In this document: one piece after another, positions 28,744-37,496 of the stretch
How positions within the stretch are numbered: the first letter of the stretch is position 1
Layout: each line of letters starts with the position of its first letter
Source: Haloflavibacter putidus
GTDB taxonomy: Bacteria > Bacteroidota > Bacteroidia > Flavobacteriales > Flavobacteriaceae
Length of the DNA stretch: 64,000 nucleotides
Assembly: GCF_006546625.1 (NCBI RefSeq)
Contig: NZ_VIAR01000002.1
Coordinates: 1-64,000 of the forward strand
Reading direction: 5' to 3'
The notes under the pieces: model-generated
What the model was told of the DNA's origin: nothing
Seen by the model: only the letters and a program-made list of their open reading frames with translations
The model's database searches: none
Made by a program: the position numbers and the translations under genes

Positions 28744-29847
28744 TTAAGTACACGACAAAAATTGAAATAGGTTAAGATCATATCTATTAGTTCCCGATAA
28801 CAAGCATCTTGAGAGATAGTCCAATCCATACCTAAAGACTGATATAGCTCTTCTTCCGTGTTTTTTGATTCTTATCGCTCTTATTTGAGTATCAATATGG
28901 TCCCCGATTTTATAGCACCACACAAATGCTATCATCACGAGCATAATCAACTTTTCCAGTCTTTCAGGATGTGTAACGTGAGTATCCTCAAGATTGAACC
29001 CGCTGGTTTTTAGAGCCCTGAACAAGGTCTCGATCTGCCATCTTTTACGGTAGTATTCCAAGGCTTCATCTGGTTTGTTGAATGATACTATAATGCAAAA
29101 GTCAACTTTTCCATCTTTAATGTATTTTGTACCCGATAAGTAACAATATTCCCCGTGCATCCTGACTATTTTAGGATAGTGTCTTAGTTCCCCAGCTTTT
29201 AAACTATGAAATAAGTGCTGTGCCGTAATTTCTTTTTGCTTTCTTGGACAGAATACTTTGAAGTTATTACGTATTCGAATGAAGTAGCGTATATTATTTG
29301 AATTAAGGAAATTAAGCCATTGCTCACCCACAAACTCCCTATCTGCCAATAAACAATTGATACAGTCCTTCCCAAAGCAGTCAATGAAATCTTGTACCAA
29401 TGCAATACGCTCAGAAGTATTGGAATTTCCTCTTTTGTCCAGCATTTTGAACATTATGGGAAAAGCTAGGTTTTTATAACTAACACCCAACATAAGGATA
29501 TTGATGTTTTTATCACCAAACTTCCAGTTGGTCCTATCCATAGAGAGAACCAATTTATCTTTCTCTGGAAGAAGGCAAAAAATAAACTTGGCCACCCAGA
29601 TCATAGATAGATCGGCAAGTGCCATAAAGCGTTGAATACGCCTGTAACTGCTTGAAGCATCTACAGATGTGTCAAACCCGGCAGATAACTTTGCAAAATT
29701 GACAGACTTAACTTTGCACAGGGCGTCAATAAACAGACAGATAAGACGGATCCTAGCCAAGTTGAGATGTCCTTTGAAATGGGCTTTGAATAGTGTTAAT
29801 AATTGAGTATCTTTAGTACTTGTACTGGAGTTCTTTTTTAAAATCAT
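28744..29847 (-). CDS. IS4-family transposase
   Basis: A 367-residue DDE transposase of the IS4 family. The triad is visible: Asp104 in SMDRTNWKFG, Asp169 in LLADREFVG and Glu273 in YYRKRWQIETLFRALK, the last being the Y-R-E-K signature of the family. The protein is full length and without frameshift, so the element may be active. The last five codons lie inside the left inverted repeat and the TAA stop comes from the three bases immediately outside it (28744-28746), so the end of the protein depends on where the element landed, if the repeat marks the true border. Confidence 0.92.
   Translation of the reverse strand: MILKKNSSTSTKDTQLLTLFKAHFKGHLNLARIRLICLFIDALCKVKSVNFAKLSAGFDTSVDASSSYRRIQRFMALADLSMIWVAKFIFCLLPEKDKLVLSMDRTNWKFGDKNINILMLGVSYKNLAFPIMFKMLDKRGNSNTSERIALVQDFIDCFGKDCINCLLADREFVGEQWLNFLNSNNIRYFIRIRNNFKVFCPRKQKEITAQHLFHSLKAGELRHYPKIVRMHGEYCYLSGTKYIKDGKVDFCIIVSFNKPDEALEYYRKRWQIETLFRALKTSGFNLEDTHVTHPERLEKLIMLVMIAFVWCYKIGDHIDTQIRAIRIKKHGRRAISVFRYGLDYLSRCLLSGTNRYDLNLFQFLSCT
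28747..28761. repeat. Inverted repeat of the IS, transposase 3' side
   Basis: AGTACACGACAAAAA, exact complement of 29951-29965. It overlaps the last five codons of the transposase. Confidence 0.85.
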
Positions 29848-29950
29848 TACTTGAAGAATAATACTTTAATATACTGAACTCCAGTATTTTATACAATAAA
29901 AAGAAGATAAAAATTCAACTTACTTTGTTATAAATCAAAGATTTAAGTGG

Positions 29951-29965
29951 TTTTTGTCGTGTACT
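29951..29965. repeat. Inverted repeat of the IS, transposase 5' side
   Basis: TTTTTGTCGTGTACT, exact complement of 28747-28761, 103 bases before the transposase start. Confidence 0.85.
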
Positions 29966-30063
29966 AAAAACAATTTTATATCTTTTATTTACGTTACGAA
30001 TGAGGTAAGGAAAACACTTAACACAAATTTTTACTCTAAATGTTTTTTGCAAAAACCTACTCC

Positions 30064-31002
30064 TTAATGAAGAAATAGAATATAACATAAAGAAGTAACT
30101 GAAATTACAATCCATAAACTGCTGCCCAAAACAATGGGTTGTAAGCCGCTTTCTTTAATAGATTGTATGGTTAAACCAGAACCCACCAAAAACAATGTCA
30201 AAACCAATAATTGCTTAGCTACTGCAGGAATACCAACGGTTACTAGGTTGGGTAAATCTACGTACGAGCTAAAAACTACTGCGGCAATAAATAAAAAAAT
30301 AAACCAAGGTATTTTTATACTGTCTGTTTTTCCTTTAAATAAGAACATAGAAACAATAGTTAGAGGTATAATCCATAAAGCTCTGGCCAGTTTTACGGTA
30401 ACGGCAATATCTAAAGCTTCTTCGCCATAAGCCAAAGCCGCTCCAACAACAGAGCTGGTGTCGTGAATGGCCACGGCGCTCCATAAACCAAAATCTGCTT
30501 GTGAGAGATTTAATAAATGTCCTAATGTGGGAAAAACAAATAAGGCTACTGCGTTTAAAAAGAAAACAACGCCCAAGGCAATAGAAATTTGGTTTTCTTT
30601 AGCTTTTACTACGGCAGATACTGCGGCAATTGCGCTTCCACCGCAGATAGCGGTTCCGGAAGAAATTAGATAAGCAATGCCTTTATCTATTTTTAATAAT
30701 TTTCCTAAAAAATAGCCTAAGATTAAAACGGTAACTATAGTAAAAATGGTTAATCCTAAACCTTCTTTTCCTACTTCTAAGGTTTTGTTGAGGTTCATAC
30801 CGAAACCTAAACCAACAATCGAAATTTTTAATAACCATTTTACAATTTTGCCGGTGTATTGCTTAAACGGATTGTAAACCACATTGGTTACAATAAAACC
30901 CATTAATAAAGCTATAGGCGAAGATATAAAAGGGCTTAAGCACAAAAGTGCTAAGATTATAAAAAGTGCTTTGGCTACTGCCGAAGATAAGTTTATACGC
31001 AT
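30064..31002 (-). CDS. YeiH family (UPF0324) putative sulfate/sulfite exporter
   Basis: A 312-residue integral membrane protein with about ten helices. It has the family motifs GLGFGMNLNKTLEVGKEG, LISSGTAICGGSAIAAVSAV and AIHDTSSVVGAALAYG. Relatives are named putative sulfate exporters; in E. coli the homologue yeiH stands beside the LysR gene yeiE. Here too a LysR-type gene lies 67 bases upstream on the same strand, so sulfite/sulfate handling is a reasonable inference. The transport substrate has not been proved for the family. The IS element lies about 100 bases downstream of its stop. Confidence 0.88.
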   Translation of the reverse strand: MRINLSSAVAKALFIILALLCLSPFISSPIALLMGFIVTNVVYNPFKQYTGKIVKWLLKISIVGLGFGMNLNKTLEVGKEGLGLTIFTIVTVLILGYFLGKLLKIDKGIAYLISSGTAICGGSAIAAVSAVVKAKENQISIALGVVFFLNAVALFVFPTLGHLLNLSQADFGLWSAVAIHDTSSVVGAALAYGEEALDIAVTVKLARALWIIPLTIVSMFLFKGKTDSIKIPWFIFLFIAAVVFSSYVDLPNLVTVGIPAVAKQLLVLTLFLVGSGLTIQSIKESGLQPIVLGSSLWIVISVTSLCYILFLH

Positions 31003-31069
31003 CCTACTTTAATTTGATAACAAAGTTCGGGTATTTATCCCGGTATAGGTCAACGTAAATTTTTATGCT

Positions 31070-31957
31070 TTATAACTTTTGGTTATAATCTTTTTGAAAG
31101 AACTTTTTAAGCAAATTTAGAAAAGAAGATTGGTAACCTTGTTTAGAAACAAAATAAAGCGGACGTTTTATCTCAAAATCGTCTATATCTATAATTTGTA
31201 ATTTATTAGCTTTTAATTCTTCCAAGACGGAAAAAATAGAGACAAAGGCGTAGCTGTTACCATAATACAAATAGGTTTTTATGCTTTCTGTACTGCCTAA
31301 AACCATTTCAGTTTGTAAGCTTTTTTTGTCTATTCCTATTTTCTGTAAATGGTTTTCTAAAATATTTCGCGTGCCGGAGCCTTCTTCCCGCAGTACCAAA
31401 GGCAGTTTAGGCAAATCTTCTAAAATGACAGAACTTTGCTTATTTTTGGTGTTGCTTACTAAAACCAACTCGTCATCTAAAAACTTCTCGTATTGTAGTA
31501 AAGGGTTGTGGTTGCTTCCCTCGATTAAAGCAAAAGATAAGGCATTGTTTTCTATTTTCTTTTCTATAGTGGCAGAATTATCGTTTATAAGAGTAAAACT
31601 GGTGTCGGGAAAACGTTGTTTTATTTCTGCCAGAGATTTAGGAAAAATGTATTGTGCAATAGTAGTGCTGGCGCCCAATTTTAGTTCTTTCGGTAATTTT
31701 TTTTGCAAACTCAAAAAATGATCTTCCAACCCATCGTACATAGCTAATATTTTATGGGCATAAGCCAGTAAATCTTCTCCGGCAGGGGTAAGTGCAATAC
31801 TATTACCTTGACGGTCAAATAATTTTACGGCATATTTATTTTCAATTTCTCTAATATGTTTAGAAACCGCCGGTTGCGAAAGGTGCAAACTTTTAGATGC
31901 TTTTGAAAAACTTAAATTCTGCGCAACCTGAACAAAAACCCGTAATCTGAATTCCAT
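31070..31957 (-). CDS. LysR family transcriptional regulator (YeiE/CysB-like)
   Basis: A 295-residue regulator: N-terminal winged helix (FVQVAQNLSFSKASKSLHLS ... VSKHIREIENKYAVKLFDR, about 8-65), linker helix and a periplasmic-binding-like effector domain (about 90-290) with KLGASTTIAQYIFP. It lies upstream of the YeiH-type transporter on the same strand and is divergent from the FMN reductase gene, so it may control either or both. The AAGTTATAACT palindrome at 31970-31980 in the 94-base divergent gap is a candidate site. Effector unknown; sulfite is suggested by analogy to YeiE. Confidence 0.9.
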   Translation of the reverse strand: MEFRLRVFVQVAQNLSFSKASKSLHLSQPAVSKHIREIENKYAVKLFDRQGNSIALTPAGEDLLAYAHKILAMYDGLEDHFLSLQKKLPKELKLGASTTIAQYIFPKSLAEIKQRFPDTSFTLINDNSATIEKKIENNALSFALIEGSNHNPLLQYEKFLDDELVLVSNTKNKQSSVILEDLPKLPLVLREEGSGTRNILENHLQKIGIDKKSLQTEMVLGSTESIKTYLYYGNSYAFVSIFSVLEELKANKLQIIDIDDFEIKRPLYFVSKQGYQSSFLNLLKKFFQKDYNQKL

Positions 31958-32051
31958 AATATAAAGTTATAACTCAAAATTAACTATTTGGCTGGAAATA
32001 AAATTTGTGTAAATGGGCAAATTCTATTTATTTTAGCCGAAAAATAATTCT

Positions 32052-32594
32052 ATGGGCAAAATCTTAGCTTTTGCAGGCTCTAACAGCAAGACTTCTATTA
32101 ATTATGAGTTGGTAAAATTTGTAAGCGATCAACTAATAGAAGAAGAGGTAAAACTAATTAAACTAACCAATTATGATTTACCTATGTACAACATCAATAA
32201 CGAAGAAGACAATGGCTTCCCGCCTGTTTTAGATTTGTTGTATCGAGAGATAAAAGACGCAAAAGCACTTATTATTTCGGTAAACGAGCATAACGGCATG
32301 ATTTCTAGTTTTTTTAAAAATGTGTTAGATTGGCTCTCCCGCGTAGATCGTAACTTTCTTGAAGGTAAAAAAGTTTTGCTTATGAGTACTTCTACCGGTC
32401 CCGGTGCGGCTTCTTTGGCGCGAACTTACGTAGAAGCCGCCATAGAACGCTATAAAGGCGAGGTAGTGAGCAGTTTTGGCTTTCCTTCATTTACCGATAA
32501 TTTTGACCTAGAAAAACAAGAAATAACCAATGAAACTTTGCTCTTGGGCGTAAAAGACACCTTATCAAACTTTCAGCAAGAAATAGCTGAATAA
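32052..32594 (+). CDS. NADPH-dependent FMN reductase family oxidoreductase
   Basis: A 180-residue flavodoxin-like protein. The phosphate loop LAFAGSNSKTSINYELVKF and the loop ISVNEHNGMISSFFKNVLDWLSR (key part EHNGMISSFFKNVLDW) are those of NAD(P)H-dependent FMN/azo/chromate reductases. It probably reduces quinones or other small molecules with NADPH. It precedes the pabB-like gene by 2 bases, so the pair is translated together, although no pathway link is evident. It may be under the divergent LysR regulator. Confidence 0.88.
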   Translation: MGKILAFAGSNSKTSINYELVKFVSDQLIEEEVKLIKLTNYDLPMYNINNEEDNGFPPVLDLLYREIKDAKALIISVNEHNGMISSFFKNVLDWLSRVDRNFLEGKKVLLMSTSTGPGAASLARTYVEAAIERYKGEVVSSFGFPSFTDNFDLEKQEITNETLLLGVKDTLSNFQQEIAE

Positions 32595-32596
32595 TT

Positions 32597-33889
32597 TTGC
32601 GGGTTCAACGTACATTTCCAATAAATGATTCTGGCGCTTTAAAAGCGCAACTTTTGGAATGGGCGCAAGCTTTTGAAGAAATCGTCTATTTAGATTCCAA
32701 TTCGTATTCCGCCCAACACCCGTTTGAAGCTATTTTGGCGGTAGAAGCCTTTACCGCTTTAAAAACCGATTATAAAAATGCATTTGAACAGTTGGACGAA
32801 TACCAAAAAACCACAAAAGATTGGATTTTTGGTTACCTGAGTTACGATTTGAAAAACGACACCGAAAAAATTACTTCTACCAACCACGACGGACTAGCTT
32901 TCCCAGATTTATATTTCTTTCAGCCGCAGCGGCTTATTTTTTTAAAGAAAGATGAAATTTGTTTTGACTATTTAAATTTGGTGGGAGAGGAGATAGAAGA
33001 AGATTTTCTAGCCATTAAAAACTGTAGTGTTGCGAGTTACGCTTCCGCGGAAGCGAAAGAATATACAGTAACCTCAAAAATTTGTAAAGAAAAGTACTTA
33101 GAAAAAGTAGAGCAATTCTTGACACATTTAAAACGGGGAGACATTTATGAAGCTAATTTTTGTCAAGAATTTTATGTAGAAAACGTCCAAATAGATCCAA
33201 AAAAGACATTTCAAAACCTCAACTTGCTTAGCAAAGCGCCATTTGCCGCATTTTTAAAATTGGAAGAATTTTTCTTGCTTTCCGGTAGTCCGGAGCGTTA
33301 TTTAAAAAAAGAAGGAGAAAAAATAATTTCGCAACCCATAAAAGGAACGGCCGCCAGAAGTAAAAATCCTGCCAAAGACCAAGCCTTAAAAGAAGCTTTA
33401 CCAAACGACCCAAAAGAACGTGCCGAAAATATTATGATTGTAGATTTGGTGCGCAACGATTTATCTAAAACTGCAGCAAAAGGAAGCGTAAAGGTAGAAG
33501 AATTGTGCGAAGTTTACAGCTTTAAAACGGTACATCAATTAATTTCTACCATTTCTTCTTCCGTAAAGGAAAATATAGCACCGGTAGAAATTATAAAAAG
33601 CACTTTCCCGATGGGAAGTATGACGGGCGCACCAAAATTATCTGCTATGCAAATAATTGAAGAATTAGAAGAAAGCAAAAGAGGCTTATACTCTGGAGCG
33701 GTTGGCTATTTTACGCCAAATGGTGATTTTGATTTTAATGTTGTAATTAGAAGTGTTTTGTACAATAAAGAGAAAAAATATTGCAGTTTTTCTGTTGGAG
33801 GCGCCATCACTGCCAAGTCTATTCCTGAAAAAGAATACGAAGAATGCACGCTAAAAGCCGCAGCGATGCATAAAGCCTTAAAAATGTAA
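32597..33889 (+). CDS. pabB: Anthranilate/para-aminobenzoate synthase component I
   Basis: A 430-residue chorismate-binding enzyme. The C-terminal two-thirds carry the signatures LKRGDIYEANFCQEF, GSPERYLKK, QPIKGTAARS, MIVDLVRNDLSKTA and PMGSMTGAPKLSAM with the final VGGAITAKS. Stand-alone PabB-type copies without trp genes normally make aminodeoxychorismate for folate, so pabB is the likelier name than trpE. The start is TTG at 32597; no in-frame ATG fits the N-terminus, and it begins 2 bases after the FMN reductase stop. Its stop codon overlaps the palindrome that precedes the tilS promoter. Confidence 0.88.
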   Translation: MRVQRTFPINDSGALKAQLLEWAQAFEEIVYLDSNSYSAQHPFEAILAVEAFTALKTDYKNAFEQLDEYQKTTKDWIFGYLSYDLKNDTEKITSTNHDGLAFPDLYFFQPQRLIFLKKDEICFDYLNLVGEEIEEDFLAIKNCSVASYASAEAKEYTVTSKICKEKYLEKVEQFLTHLKRGDIYEANFCQEFYVENVQIDPKKTFQNLNLLSKAPFAAFLKLEEFFLLSGSPERYLKKEGEKIISQPIKGTAARSKNPAKDQALKEALPNDPKERAENIMIVDLVRNDLSKTAAKGSVKVEELCEVYSFKTVHQLISTISSSVKENIAPVEIIKSTFPMGSMTGAPKLSAMQIIEELEESKRGLYSGAVGYFTPNGDFDFNVVIRSVLYNKEKKYCSFSVGGAITAKSIPEKEYEECTLKAAAMHKALKM

Positions 33890-33929
33890 CCTAAGTTACG
33901 TTTTTCGGTAAAATAATAATGTATATTTG
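33886..33929 (+). promoter_or_regulatory. tilS-dsbD promoter with palindromic operator
   Basis: TATATTTG (33922-33929) fits the -7 consensus. The palindrome GTAACCTAAGTTAC (33886-33899) begins inside the pabB stop codon and ends 22 bases before the -7 box, the same sequence and the same 22-base gap as at the efflux operon. No classical -33 box is present. Confidence 0.6.
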
Positions 33930-33947
33930 AACGGTAAAATTGCTTTC

Positions 33948-35258
33948 ATGCTGCAGCTTTTTAAAAATCACCTCGCAAAAAATTTATCTTATTTAAAACC
34001 GGCCAAACTTTTATTAGCAGTAAGTGGCGGGCTAGACAGTGTGGTTATGGCACATTTATGCAAACAAGCAGAATTGAATTTCGTGCTTGCCCATTGCAAT
34101 TTTAAACTACGTGGGAAAGCTAGCGACCAAGATGAAGATTTTGTAAAAGAACTGGCTACTTCTTTAGATGTAGAAATTTACACCCAAGGTTTTGCCACAA
34201 CAGAGTATGCTAAAGCAGAAAAATTATCTACCCAAGTCGCAGCGCGCGATTTGCGTTACGCTTGGTTTTATGAGCTTTTGGCAGAACACGAATTAGATTA
34301 TGTTTTAACCGCACACCACGCCAACGACAGTTTAGAAACGATGTTAATAAATTTGTCGCGTGGCACAGGGTTAAAAGGTTTGACGGGAATACCAGAAAAC
34401 AACAATAAAATTGTACGTCCGTTACTACCTTTTAACCGAAAAGATTTAGAAAACTTTGCGGAAAAAAACAAAATAAATTGGCGGCATGACCAAACCAACG
34501 ATACAGACGATTATTTTCGTAATAGAATAAGGCATCAAGTAGTGCCACCTTTAGTAGAGGAAAATTCGCAATTGTTTCAGACAATACAAAAAACACAAGC
34601 TAATCTAAAGCAAACCGAAGATTTATTAGAAGATTATACCGCTATCTTATTTTCTAAATTGGTGCAAAACATCAACGGAGAATATTATATTAATGTAGAG
34701 CAATTATTAGAAACTCCACATACCAAAGCAGTTTTATACCAATTACTAAATTCGTTTGGCTTTACGGAATGGAACGATATTTATAATTTATTACACGCGC
34801 AAACCGGAAAACAAGTATTCTCTGCCACGCATAGGTTGGTGAGAGATAGAGCAGTTTTAATTTTGGCTAAAAAACCAAAAGAGCATGAAAAAACTACTTT
34901 TCTTTTTAAAAAGGAGGATCGGAAATTAAACTTTTCGGGTAAGTTGTTAGTCAAAGAGATTATAGAAGAACTTGGCAAGCCCCAAAATAACCTTGCTTTT
35001 TTAGATTATGATAAATTAGATTTTCCGCTTAAGCTTAGAAAATGGCAAGCGGGAGATGCTTTTTGTCCGTTTGGAATGAAAGGTACCAAAAAGCTAAGCG
35101 ACTTTTTAAAAGACGAGAAAGTTTCGCCTATCGAAAAAGAAAATGTTTGGGTTTTAATGTCTGGAGAAAAAATAGTTTGGGTAATAAATCATCGTATAGA
35201 TAATCGTTTTAAAGTAGAAAAAGACACCAAAAAAATAGTAAAATTTAGTTTAGTATAA
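33948..35258 (+). CDS. tilS: tRNA(Ile)-lysidine synthase
   Basis: Converts C34 of the CAU-anticodon tRNA(Ile) to lysidine with ATP and lysine, needed to read AUA codons. The 436-residue protein has the N-type ATP pyrophosphatase loop SGGLDS (26-31), LAHCNFKLRG, the TAHHANDSLETMLINLSRGTGLKGL block (key HHANDSLETM) and a C-terminal tRNA-binding domain with LRKWQAGDAFCPFGMKGTKK. I chose ATG 33948; a TTG at 33927 is in frame but lies within the predicted -7 box. Its stop overlaps the dsbD start (TAATG). Confidence 0.95.
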   Translation: MLQLFKNHLAKNLSYLKPAKLLLAVSGGLDSVVMAHLCKQAELNFVLAHCNFKLRGKASDQDEDFVKELATSLDVEIYTQGFATTEYAKAEKLSTQVAARDLRYAWFYELLAEHELDYVLTAHHANDSLETMLINLSRGTGLKGLTGIPENNNKIVRPLLPFNRKDLENFAEKNKINWRHDQTNDTDDYFRNRIRHQVVPPLVEENSQLFQTIQKTQANLKQTEDLLEDYTAILFSKLVQNINGEYYINVEQLLETPHTKAVLYQLLNSFGFTEWNDIYNLLHAQTGKQVFSATHRLVRDRAVLILAKKPKEHEKTTFLFKKEDRKLNFSGKLLVKEIIEELGKPQNNLAFLDYDKLDFPLKLRKWQAGDAFCPFGMKGTKKLSDFLKDEKVSPIEKENVWVLMSGEKIVWVINHRIDNRFKVEKDTKKIVKFSLV

Positions 35259-37315
35259 TGAAAAAACACCTCTTTTTAATTGTTAGTTTTTTTAGTATCG
35301 TTTTTGCTCAGGCGCAATTTGGAGGCCTTCAGTCTTCGCAAATGCTAGATCCGGTAGATTGGAGTGGTTCTATAGAAAAAACTTCCGACACAAATTACAC
35401 ACTTATTTTTAAAGCAGAAATAGAACCCGAATGGCACGTGTATTCACAGCACACGCCAGATGGAGGTTCGCTTCCTTTAGAAATTGACTTCTTAAATGCA
35501 GAAACTAATTTTTCCCTTGAAGGGGAAACAACCGAAAGCGAAACAGATTCGTTATACAATGAAATTTTTGGGGTAGAAGAAATATTTTTTGCAAATAATG
35601 CAACCTTAAAGCAAAAAATTGTCTTAAACGATGCAAGCGTCAATTTTATAAAAGCAGAACTTAGTTACCAAGTTTGTAAGGAAAGTTGTATAAACCAAGA
35701 GTTTTATTTTGTTTTTGATTTAAAAAACAATGAAGTAAAGGTATTTAGCAAGTACGATAAATTCGAAAACTACGGCGGCGCGATTGCTTCGGCAGATGTT
35801 GATAACAAAGAAGCTAAAACAGACGCTTCTTCTTCTGAACCTAAAAAAATAGAAGCTTCTAACGATGAAGAAGACCGCGGTATTTTTACGATATTTTGGT
35901 TGGCATTTTTATATGGTTTTGTTGCTTTGTTAACGCCTTGTGTTTTTCCCATGATACCAATGACGGTTGGTTTCTTTACTAAACAAAGTAAGACCAAAGC
36001 AAAAGGTATTCGCAACGCTTTGCTTTACGGATTTTTTATTGTTGTAATCTATCTTTTTTTAGGAACTATTATAACTGCCGTTTTTGGAGCAGATTCTCTA
36101 AATGCGCTATCTACCAATGTTACTTTTAATATTGTTTTCTTCTTAGTATTGTTGATTTTTGCAGCTTCATTTTTGGGGGCATTTGAGATTATGCTTCCCA
36201 ACTCTTGGGCAAACAAGGTAGATAAACAAGCCGGAAGAGGCGGCTTGATAGGTATTTTCTTTATGGCTTTAGCGCTGGCAATTGTTAGTTTTAGTTGCAC
36301 CGGACCAATTGTAGGTACGTTGTTGGTGCAAGCGGCATCTAAAGGAGGTTTGGCGCCAATTGTAGGAATGTTAGGTTTCTCGCTAGCCATCGCTATCCCG
36401 TTCGTGTTGTTTGCAATGTTCCCTGCCTGGATGACCAATTTACCGCGTTCTGGTGGCTGGTTAAATTCCGTAAAGGTGGTTTTAGGTTTCTTAGAATTGG
36501 CTTTAGCACTCAAATTTTTATCGAATGCAGATTTGGTATTGGAAGCGCATTGGTTAGAACGTGAAGTATTCTTGGCTTTATGGATAGCTATATTTGGTAC
36601 CTTAACAATGTACTTATTCGGTAAATTAAAACTACCACATGATTCGCCAATTACGCATATTTCTGTTGGCCGATTAGGTTTTGGTTTGGTAGTTTTAAGC
36701 TTTACTATTTATTTAATTCCCGGTTTATGGGGCGCACCATTAAAGATTATTAGCGGTTTCCCACCACCAATGAATTATAGCGAATCTCCATACGGAGTTG
36801 GAAACACAAAATCTACCGGTTTTGGAAACACGATGCCAGAAGGAGATTTTCCGGAACATGCAGAATTAGGACCGCACGATATTTTGGCTTTTACAGATTA
36901 TGAAGCCGGAATGAAATATGCTAAAGAAAATAATCTTCCTGTTTTATTAGATTTTACAGGGAAAGCTTGTATTAATTGCCGTAAAATGGAAGAAAGAGTT
37001 TGGAGTGAACCACAGGTTTTAACTAAACTTAAAAACGATATGGTTTTAATTTCGCTTTACGTAGATATTAAAGAAGAGTTGCCAGAAGACGAGCAGTATA
37101 CTAGTAAAACTACCGGAAAACGCATACGTACCATTGGTAATAAATGGAGTGATTTTCAAATAGAGCATTATAGCACCAATGCGCAACCTTATTATATTAT
37201 GTTAGACCACGAAGGCAACCCGCTTAATTCGCATGTTGGCTACACGCCAGATGTAGAAGAATATAATAGTTGGTTGCAAGAAGGTTTAGACAATTTTAAA
37301 GAAACAAAAAATTAA
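35258..37315 (+). CDS. dsbD: Thiol:disulfide interchange protein DsbD
   Basis: Moves electrons from cytoplasmic thioredoxin across the inner membrane to reduce periplasmic disulfides. The 685-residue protein has a signal peptide, an N-terminal immunoglobulin-like alpha domain with the pair in VCKESC, a central eight-helix membrane domain with the Cys pair in LLTPCVFPMIP and FSCTGPIVG, and a C-terminal thioredoxin domain with Cys571-Ile-Asn-Cys574 (GKACINCRKMEE). The gene overlaps tilS by one base. It belongs to the same promoter as tilS, so a tRNA enzyme and a redox protein share one operator. Confidence 0.93.
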   Translation: MKKHLFLIVSFFSIVFAQAQFGGLQSSQMLDPVDWSGSIEKTSDTNYTLIFKAEIEPEWHVYSQHTPDGGSLPLEIDFLNAETNFSLEGETTESETDSLYNEIFGVEEIFFANNATLKQKIVLNDASVNFIKAELSYQVCKESCINQEFYFVFDLKNNEVKVFSKYDKFENYGGAIASADVDNKEAKTDASSSEPKKIEASNDEEDRGIFTIFWLAFLYGFVALLTPCVFPMIPMTVGFFTKQSKTKAKGIRNALLYGFFIVVIYLFLGTIITAVFGADSLNALSTNVTFNIVFFLVLLIFAASFLGAFEIMLPNSWANKVDKQAGRGGLIGIFFMALALAIVSFSCTGPIVGTLLVQAASKGGLAPIVGMLGFSLAIAIPFVLFAMFPAWMTNLPRSGGWLNSVKVVLGFLELALALKFLSNADLVLEAHWLEREVFLALWIAIFGTLTMYLFGKLKLPHDSPITHISVGRLGFGLVVLSFTIYLIPGLWGAPLKIISGFPPPMNYSESPYGVGNTKSTGFGNTMPEGDFPEHAELGPHDILAFTDYEAGMKYAKENNLPVLLDFTGKACINCRKMEERVWSEPQVLTKLKNDMVLISLYVDIKEELPEDEQYTSKTTGKRIRTIGNKWSDFQIEHYSTNAQPYYIMLDHEGNPLNSHVGYTPDVEEYNSWLQEGLDNFKETKN

Positions 37316-37335
37316 ACTTGTTTAAAGAATCTAAT

Positions 37336-37402
37336 AAAGCCGTCTCAACAGAAAAGTTTGTCAAAATAGCAGACATGACTTTTAAAAGTTTGAGACGGCT
37401 TT
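37336..37402 (+). terminator. Terminator after dsbD with nested hairpin
   Basis: AAAGCCGTCTCAA (37336-37348) pairs with TTGAGACGGCTTT (37390-37402), followed by a T-run. Between the arms a second stem (AAAAGT with ACTTTT, GTC with GAC) can form, an unusually large loop for a simple terminator. A copy of TTCCGTAAAG follows directly at 37407. Confidence 0.75.
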
Positions 37403-37496
37403 TTAGTTCCGTAAAGAAAAAGCAATTCTTACCTTTATAGAACTTATTTTAAATTCATATTTTTATTTCCTTTTTTTAACTGAAAAAATCACCTTT

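Larger units (their letters stand above)
28747..29965 (-). mobile_element. Complete IS4-family insertion sequence
   Basis: A 1.2-kb element with perfect 15-bp inverted repeats, AGTACACGACAAAAA at 28747-28761 and its complement at 29951-29965, around one transposase gene. The flanks (left ...AAACAAATTTTTA, right AAAAACAATTTTA...) are similar A/T-rich strings but not an exact duplication, so the outer borders could be off by a few bases. It lies between the small lipoprotein and the YeiH-type transporter genes without obvious damage to either. Confidence 0.85.

Noticed and set aside
28733-29978. Target-site duplication of the IS
   Set aside because: The flanks are similar A/T-rich strings but do not repeat exactly for any length I tried.
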